Positions 38,966-44,838 of a stretch of DNA of 44,838 nucleotides are shown here, piece by piece. This DNA is from Condylostoma magnum. Its lineage: Eukaryota; Ciliophora; Heterotrichea; Heterotrichida; Condylostomatidae. A model generated the notes under the pieces. The model worked only from the letters and a program-made list of their open reading frames with translations. It did no database searches and had not been told where the DNA came from. Position 1 is the stretch's first letter. Each line of letters starts with the position of its first letter. The translations under genes and the position numbers were made by a program. The stretch covers positions 5,190 through 50,027 of the forward strand of contig CAKKTI010000124.1 of the NCBI GenBank assembly GCA_920105805.1, in the 5' to 3' direction.

Positions 38966-41170
38966 ATGCAGGGCAATTTTCCGCAACCTTTCGGACATAA
39001 TTAAAGCAATTAAATGATTAATCCTTTTACAGCAGGAAGTACTTATAATAGACCAGTTAACACATAAGTAAATCCTTTTTAGCTATAAAACAGTACATCA
39101 AATTAAAATCTAGGAATGCAATAAAATAACACCTTTTAGCAGCCATATAGTGCAAATGTACCCTTTAGTAATTAATAACAACAAAACAACTATTAACGAG
39201 TATAATAACCCTTTACTCCAAATCCATTTAATAATAATTAGAACAACTACCAAAACAACAGTACCAATAGATTTTAGTAAAACCAAACTACTTATCAGAG
39301 TAATCAGCTCAACTAAAACACTTATTTAACTAATCAGCAAAATAGCTACTATAATAATTAAGGAAGTTATAATATGAGCTAATAAGGCACATAATCCATT
39401 AGATACTCCGAAACAACTTAAAGAGATGTGGACAATGTAACTTATAAGATTTAGAATATAGCAGCTATGACGGTATTCAACACAAAGCACCCAGTAGAGT
39501 TAAGATTAGAAGACTATTCAATGAACAATGGAGCTTAAAAGATGTAAGCTTCAATTCAATACGGAGCTCCTAATTTCAACGGAAGCTAATAAAATATATG
39601 AAATCCTAATATACAAAGCAATCCAGCCAGTTAATTAAACAACTACTAAGCCCCCTTTAGCAACACTATGCCGCAAAGTAACTCTAACCCGTTTACTAAT
39701 ATCCAATAGCAAAACGGATAGATATAGCACAGTCCCTTTATGTCTCAGCCAAATCCTTAGATTTAATTCAACAGTCCATTTTAACAACAGACAAATGCAT
39801 TCTCAAATTTTAATAACAGACCTTAATCCTTCCAGCCTTCACAGAACATACAATATTAAACTCCTTTTCAGCCCTAAATGAACTCATAATCTCAATCATC
39901 TACCTTTTAACCTTACTCATAAAACAATAGAAACTTTTTTGTATAACCCTAGCAAACAATCCAGCCTTTTCAACTATAAAACAATACTTAGAACCGATAA
40001 ATACAGCTAAATACCTTCATTCCAACTCAACCATATTACCAAAATAATCAACAGCCTTTATTCAACCCAATACCAAGCACTACAACCCATTCTAATTATT
40101 TGAATCCAATGCAAAATCCACTGATTGCTGCAGGGTTAGCACCTTAGTCATACGAGGATCCAAATGGACTGAGTATTTTGTTTCCCAAGGGAGTTCCTAA
40201 GGATTTTTAGGAGATTATTGATAAGTATTAAGTTAATGATGATATGCCCAGATAAGAACTAATGCCATAGACGGATAGTGGAATAAGGAATACTTAAAGC
40301 TTTAAAAGAACAAATTAAGAGTTGTTTAATAGTGGAAGGTAAAGGTTTAGAATTAAAGATGTAATAAGGGTTAGAAATAGCTCCATAAGGCCTAAAATAA
40401 ATCTAAAGCCGTATGTTGATGATAATCCTATTGTAAAGTAGGAGGAGTTTAACAGTAATTTCTATATAAACGTTACAATTGAAGACAGTCAGGAATCCAT
40501 AAAGCTTTAAATCAATCCTAACATGACCGTTTAAGAAATATTAGATAAAGTAAAGGAGAAGTAAAGCTTTAAAAAGAATTGTAAGGCTATATTCAATGGA
40601 TGCATATTATAGGATAACATTTTAGCTGAATCTGTTGGTTTGCAGCCAGATGATACTATTCAAATATAAAACCTAAGCATTGAAACACCAAGGCTAAGCC
40701 TCGCATCTCCTGAAATTCAGCCTATTCTAACTAAAGACTTCTACTAAATAAGTCCAAGTTTGTAGGAATTGTCAGAAATGACGGAAAATGAACTAAAAAG
40801 AGTTAAAAGGTGTAAGATCTGAAATTAATTCGGTTAAATAGAGTTTTAAAAGGCAGTCGATTTAACTAATGCAGATCTAGATTAAATAGTCAATATTATA
40901 TAAAATAGTGCCACTGTTTACCCAGAGGATGAGAATTAAGCAACTTCACCTCCCATTGGTACTGGATTAAATCAACCTGCTTTAATCTCTTTATATAATA
41001 TTAAACCAAAAGGTAATATGACTAATTTTGCTTATAAGTAAAAATTAATAAGAAACTGTGGTAAAATGAATGCATAGTTTGTTGATTGGGAGCCAGAAAG
41101 TGGTGTTTTATAGTTCAAAGTTTAACATTTTTCATCTTATTCGATTTTAGAAGATTGTTTAGAGTATTAG
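38966..41170 (+). CDS. NUP98: Nucleoporin Nup98 with GLEBS, ubiquitin-like and autoproteolytic (APD) domains
   Basis: About 734 residues. Residues 1-150 and 200-390 are Asn/Gln-rich with many NPF or xPF units (NPFTAGS, VNPFQLQ, FTPNPFNNN) and almost no FG or GLFG. Near residues 155-195 is a GLEBS-type Gle2/Rae1-binding motif (TVFNTKHPVELRLEDYSMN). About residues 498-568 read like a ubiquitin fold: FYINVTIEDSQESIKLQINP, MTVQEILDKVKEK and QPDDTIQIQNL. The C-terminal APD follows, with QKAVDLTNADLDQIV, GTGLNQPALISLYNI and the self-cleavage site HFS in FKVQHFSSYSI (Ser near residue 723). Only a short peptide follows HFS, so there is no Nup96 part. The stop is TAG 41168-41170 or TGA 41186-41188. 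It acts at the nuclear pore. Confidence 0.92.
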
Positions 41171-41210
41171 TTATTAATATTTAGCTGAAAATAGATCAAA
41201 AGATGTAAAT

Positions 41211-41588
41211 TTAAATGAAAAATATTAAAAGTTGGTTGTAAATGCAACAGTTAATGCTTTTCATTGTACTTTAATAGATATTAATATATGCAGGTTTAAA
41301 ATACTTTAATACTAATATTAAAATATAGTGTAATAATAATGAGAAAGGAACTTTATTATAGTATAATTCTTATTATTCCTATAAGATAGTAAGCAATTTA
41401 TACACACATTATAAATTTAGCTTGAAATAATTCATACTCAATTCCGAATGTAAGTAATAATCTATTAAAGCTTAGAATACTCAAAAGGACAATATAACTT
41501 ATATTGATAATCTAACCCTGTTTTATAAGTCACCGCCATTTTACTTATTAAATTTGGATAACATGGGGGGAAATCACTAATTGTACAT
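41211..41588 (-). CDS. Possible small membrane protein, 125 residues
   Basis: A frame from MYNQWFPPMLSKFNKQNG, with hydrophobic stretches (SIQVILSFWVFQALIDYY, later SLLLHYILILVLKYF), ends at TAA 41213-41211 near the Nup98 end. The placement (convergent with Nup98, divergent from the next gene by 92 bp) fits the local pattern. A plus-strand frame also stays open across the same DNA, so confidence is low. Confidence 0.3.
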
Positions 41589-41680
41589 CCTTCTTATTTT
41601 ATCCTAAATTTACAGGACTCGCTAGAGGTTTTACTCCGTAGTAGCACTTCACTGTTGTCCTAATAACCTTCTTTAATAAA

Positions 41681-42121
41681 ATGAATCCCGAAGCTTTGAT
41701 TTAATAATTGTCTGAGTAGAAGGTGTGAAATAACCTAAGTTAATCACAGTATAATTAGTTATAAAGGGATTAATAGTGTAGGCAGCGGCATGTAGAAGGC
41801 ATAATTATTAAGTTTTGCTGTTCTATAGCAAATTTACATGCAATACCATAATAATTAGCATATAGCTCAATGTTTAAATACAGTTACCATGCAATCTTTT
41901 AATCTACTATAGATATAAAGGAACTTTCATAGTCAATATTCCAGCTAAATAAGAATTGATATAAATTTAGAGGAGAGTTGTTAATAAAGGTAATTCAAAC
42001 ATAAAAGGAAGTGGAAAAGTCTTATAAAGGACTAAGTATACTAAAATAAACAGCACAACTCAACAATTTTAACCAAATATATAAACTTTGTATAAAAACA
42101 TTTCCATATACAATAGACTAA
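41681..42121 (+). CDS. Possible cyclin-box protein, ~146 residues
   Basis: Starts MNPEALIQQLSEQKVWNNLS. The part from residue 40 has the hydrophobic spacing of the first cyclin-box helices in cyclins K, L and T (IIIKFCCSIANLHAIPQQLA, then MFKYSYHAIF and ELLIKVIQ). The match is by pattern only, and the second cyclin fold is missing. A stop at TAA 42119-42121 is assumed; several further in-frame TAA follow before the convergent CLPTM1 end. An in-frame upstream ATG at 41339 gives an unlikely extension. Confidence 0.4.
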
Positions 42122-42156
42122 ATATAAGCTTCTATATAAATAAACCTAAATTAAAA

Positions 42157-43783
42157 CTAATCTTTCTTTATCTCCCCTTCAAACGGCCTTCTATTAATAT
42201 CTTCTTTATATTATCATCTCTATAAGATATAAACCACAAAAATTACATCATCTCTAAAGCAGGCTAGTCTGTGCATAGTGGGCATAGCAATTATCATTGA
42301 AAATAAGTCATCAATTACAGTATTCAATGCTCTATAAATCATTGCATTCCATGGCATGTGATCAACTGATTTTAGCTTATAATTGATATATAATTACGGA
42401 GTCATCATTAGAAACCCTAAAATATAAACAAACCCTGCCAACAATCCTATAATAAAGCTATAGTATCCTTATATCTCATTATAACACAAGGAATAATAAG
42501 AATATGCTATAAACAAAGGAAATATAATAAATAATAAGCTTCTTGTTGCTTTATTATCATAAATACCAGTCTTTTATTATTTATACGAGCTCTTTAGTTT
42601 CAACTTGTAATATGGAAACTAATTTAAAGTCTTTAAATCAAATCCTTTGGATAATTTCCATAGATTTAAAGTGATTGCTATCATTGCAGGAATTAGGATC
42701 ATTAAAGATGTGTCTTCACTATCCAAAAGGTACAAAGTGATTATTATTTAAGCAATGAAATGATAAACCATTACGGATATTGATAATCCTTACAGTGTAT
42801 TTCTGGTTCTTCAGAAATATATATCATTTTTAATTGCCATCAACTCAAAGATAAAATGAAGCAGAGTCACTATGACTGTAATAGCTAGTAAATAAGGATT
42901 AGTTTCTAGTAGGATTTACTTGACACGCTCTAATTCATCGTCTGTTTTTTAGTTAAATAAACTTAACTTCTCAAATTGCTATTATAATAAGTATGTTTAG
43001 AGGTATTAATGGCTTATTTCAATATCTAAAGGTAGCTCCTGAGTTGTATTATATATAGGTATATAGTTTTTTTTTAATACTCAAAATGTAGATAGATCTA
43101 AAAATGGATAATACTCCCCATTGTCATTGAATCTAATATGCTGCATTTAAGGCGGAAATTTAGAATATTCTGTAGTGTCCACTGCTAGTTTAATTGATAC
43201 AAAAGGAATTCAGTGTACAACTGGTTCTTTTGGGATTTTATATTTAGTTATATTGGAGTTTTTTACAATATTCATTTTGTGAGTAATTACTGTATATATC
43301 TTACTCTTTTCCTCATGTATTGTTTCATTAAGCTAATCTTTAGCTGAAAAATTAGTTATTTAAACAATTAATCGGATTTCTTGATTATGATTAAACTGAT
43401 TATACTTTACATCATTAGGTAAACTGAAATGAAGGCTTCTATGATTATCCTATTAAAAATTGTAATAAAAGTCATCTCCATGATAGAGCTAAAAAACCTG
43501 ATTGTCATTTTAGACAGAAATTGATAAGCTCTATACTAAAACTTACAAATTGTTCATTTTCCTACATAAAACAATTATACTTGTAGTACTTTAAGCTCTT
43601 ATTATTCACTATATCATTAGGTTATTAAGGATAAAAGAAATAATTAAAACCTTTAGATAAAAGATAGCAAATAGCAAAAATCTACACAATTATACCGAAA
43701 ACTCCTTATCCCTATTCCCTTGTCTAATCTACTAAATCCTACTATTAGCCATATGAGCCCTCTTACTATATATCTCCATCCAT
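42157..43783 (-). CDS. CLPTM1: CLPTM1-family multi-span membrane protein (one intron)
   Basis: About 536 residues from exons 43783-43547 and 43530-42157. The N-terminus (MDGDIQQEGSYGQQQ) leads into a membrane span (VFGIIVQIFAICYLLS), then a luminal beta-rich domain (VVHWIPFVSIKLAVD, YYPFLDLSTFWVLKKNY). The C-terminal membrane half has the family hallmarks: KNDIYFWRTRNTLQGLS, FLMMTPQLYINYKLKSVDHM, PWNAMIYRALNTVIDDLF, MPTMHRLACFRDDV and YILQRWQYKEDINR. These match human CLPTM1/CLPTM1L closely. The family sits in ER/Golgi membranes and is linked to receptor trafficking and lipid scrambling. Several Trp are TGA. It ends at TAG 42159-42157. It is divergent from the ankyrin gene (113 bp). Confidence 0.92.
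43531..43546 (-). other. 16-nt GT-AG intron in the CLPTM1 gene
   Basis: On the minus strand the intron is GTAAGTTTTAGTATAG. Removing it joins ENEQF to SLSISVQND in the correct frame; without it the N-terminal span and the conserved luminal domain are in different frames. The length matches the 15-16-nt introns known from heterotrich ciliates. The exon boundaries fall between codons. Confidence 0.8.
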
Positions 43784-43896
43784 TTTACTAATAAGCTCTA
43801 CCATAATATACAAACAATCCAAATATCAAAATTCCGCATAAAATAATAGAAAAATAGGGCTTATAATAAATACCTTAAATGAAGTAAAGAAAATAA

Positions 43897-44592
43897 ATGG
43901 AAGAAATAGCCTATGATCCCATATAATCAGAAGATACCCATCGTAGTACTAAAAGTAATGTCTAACAACGCTGAAATCTATTGAGAAATGTTTTCCGGGC
44001 AGTCCACCTCTTCAAAAACCAGGACGCTTCGGAAAGATCAAACCTTGATGAATTAATGAATGAAATAAGATCAATACCCTCTGACGTTCATTACAGAAGC
44101 TAAAAAACTAACTAAAGGGAAAGATCTCCCTTTTAAATAGCTCTGGATGACTACAGACGTGAGCAAAAGATATTTGGATGCATTGAAAGGGGAATGGATG
44201 AAGATCTAAAGTAAATCAGAATTGAGTTAGACTCAGATCCTTACAAGCATCTGAGATAGCCGAATCATCCGTTGAGTATAGGAAACAAACCAGGGAAGGA
44301 TGGAAAGACTCCTCTGTATTGCGCATGCATTAATGGTAACTTAGAAGTTGTAAAATTATTGGCCTCAAGGGGTGTTGATCACTTAATATAGTCAGATGTG
44401 CATGGGGAAAAGGACACACCTTTAGAAGGAGCTGCTAGATGGGGATATTTAGCTGTTGTTGAATTTCTTATTGAAAAGTTTGAGTGGCCTAATGAAATAG
44501 TTGTTAAATCTATTGCTGCTACATAACATCCTTAAATTAAAAAATAATTGAAATAGATTAAAAGGAAGAAATTCTTATGCTGTTTTTGTTGA
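43897..44592 (+). CDS. Ankyrin-repeat protein with C-terminal Cys cluster
   Basis: 231 residues. A polar N-terminus (MEEIAYDPIQSEDTHRS) and a helical region precede at least two ankyrin repeats near residues 140-205: GKTPLYCACINGNLEVVKLL and DTPLEGAARWGYLAVVEFL. The end is a basic run followed by FLCCFC and TGA (44590-44592), with TAG and TAA two codons later. The terminal Cys cluster after lysines suggests palmitoylation and membrane attachment. TGA is used here both as Trp (QQRWNLLRN) and as stop. Confidence 0.8.
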
Positions 44593-44706
44593 ATTTAGTA
44601 ATACTATTTATAAATTAAGAGTTTTTGTATTGAACAGTATTATTCATAATTCATTGTATATACTCATAATCTGATGCTTCTGTATAATTATATAAGAAAT
44701 TTGAAA

Positions 44707-44838
44707 ATGAGTTAAAATTCTAGTACTCTTAGGAATAATTTGGTAAAAGTAGGTGATAAAACTAACACAGACGGAATGAACAGAATACTACAAAATAGCT
44801 TAATGTAAATAGGAAAAAACAATAAAGTTAACGTTACT
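44707..44838 (+). CDS. 5' end of an unknown gene (partial)
   Basis: Starts MSQNSSTLRNNLVKVGD and is still open at the window end after 44 codons, with TAA/TAG-encoded Gln. It is Ser/Asn-rich and possibly disordered. It lies 114 nt downstream of the ankyrin gene on the same strand. Too short to classify. Confidence 0.5.

Noticed and set aside
43760-43775. A CLPTM1 start at MEIYSKRAHM in the same frame as the body
   Set aside because: The overlapping frame MDGDIQQEG gives a proper N-terminal span and joins the body through a canonical 16-nt intron, so it was preferred.

Overview
The window reads as macronuclear-type DNA of a ciliate, most like the heterotrich Condylostoma (NCBI translation table 28). 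In-frame TAA and TAG stand at conserved glutamines; for example, the Gln of the kinesin P-loop GQTGSGKT is TAG at 11588-11590. In-frame TGA stands at conserved tryptophans: the Notch/LNR repeats of the giant surface protein, the SANT domain of the gene at 4850, and the start of S1 of the ion channel. The same three codons also end genes: TAA or TAG for most, TGA for the ankyrin gene (44590-44592) and the RINGv-FHA gene (32540-32542). Ordinary stop-to-stop ORFs therefore show only fragments of the real genes. I read the window with TAA/TAG=Gln and TGA=Trp and placed the ends by frame, homology and neighbouring genes.

Layout, left to right. 1-4512 (minus): a SAM methyltransferase and a fused two-domain PPi-type phosphofructokinase, read in one continuous frame. 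4850-10050: a SANT-domain protein facing a long type I membrane protein with cadherin-like (CADG) motifs. 10198-14528: a LolD/MacB-type ABC ATPase, then a kinesin (broken by a 100-N assembly gap), tail to tail with a coiled-coil protein. 14676-16734: an IQ-motif protein, a basic protein and a doubtful small membrane protein. 16740-23792 (minus): a ~2350-residue surface protein with LNR repeats, a beta-helix, a Cys-rich segment and many membrane spans. 23983-27580: small unknown genes, a C2H2 zinc-finger protein, an EF-hand protein, and a LITAF-like protein with a wolframin-like C-terminus. 27765-33994: a probable GPI-anchored beta-propeller, a run of three minus-strand genes including a C-terminal RING protein, a disordered protein, and a RINGv-FHA protein. 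34044-38587 (minus): a cyclic-nucleotide-binding channel and a coiled-coil zinc protein. 38966-44838: Nup98, two weaker small genes (one cyclin-like), CLPTM1, an ankyrin protein and the start of one more gene.

The genome is very compact. Convergent genes often end within 0-10 nt of each other, and two of them share a TTAA. Same-strand neighbours can be only 4-30 nt apart, while divergent pairs leave roughly 65-380 bp that must hold the promoters. Introns are rare and tiny. One 16-nt GT-AG intron is needed in CLPTM1. A 40-nt intron in the coiled-coil zinc gene has AT-AC ends and looks like a U12 (minor-spliceosome) intron.

The most interesting points are the triple-ambiguous code with near-zero intergenic space, the U12-like AT-AC intron, and a Nup98 with NPF-type instead of GLFG repeats and a ubiquitin-like domain before its autoproteolytic domain. 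I saw no tRNA or rRNA genes, CRISPR arrays or transposons. All function calls come from motif recognition by eye; no database search was run.
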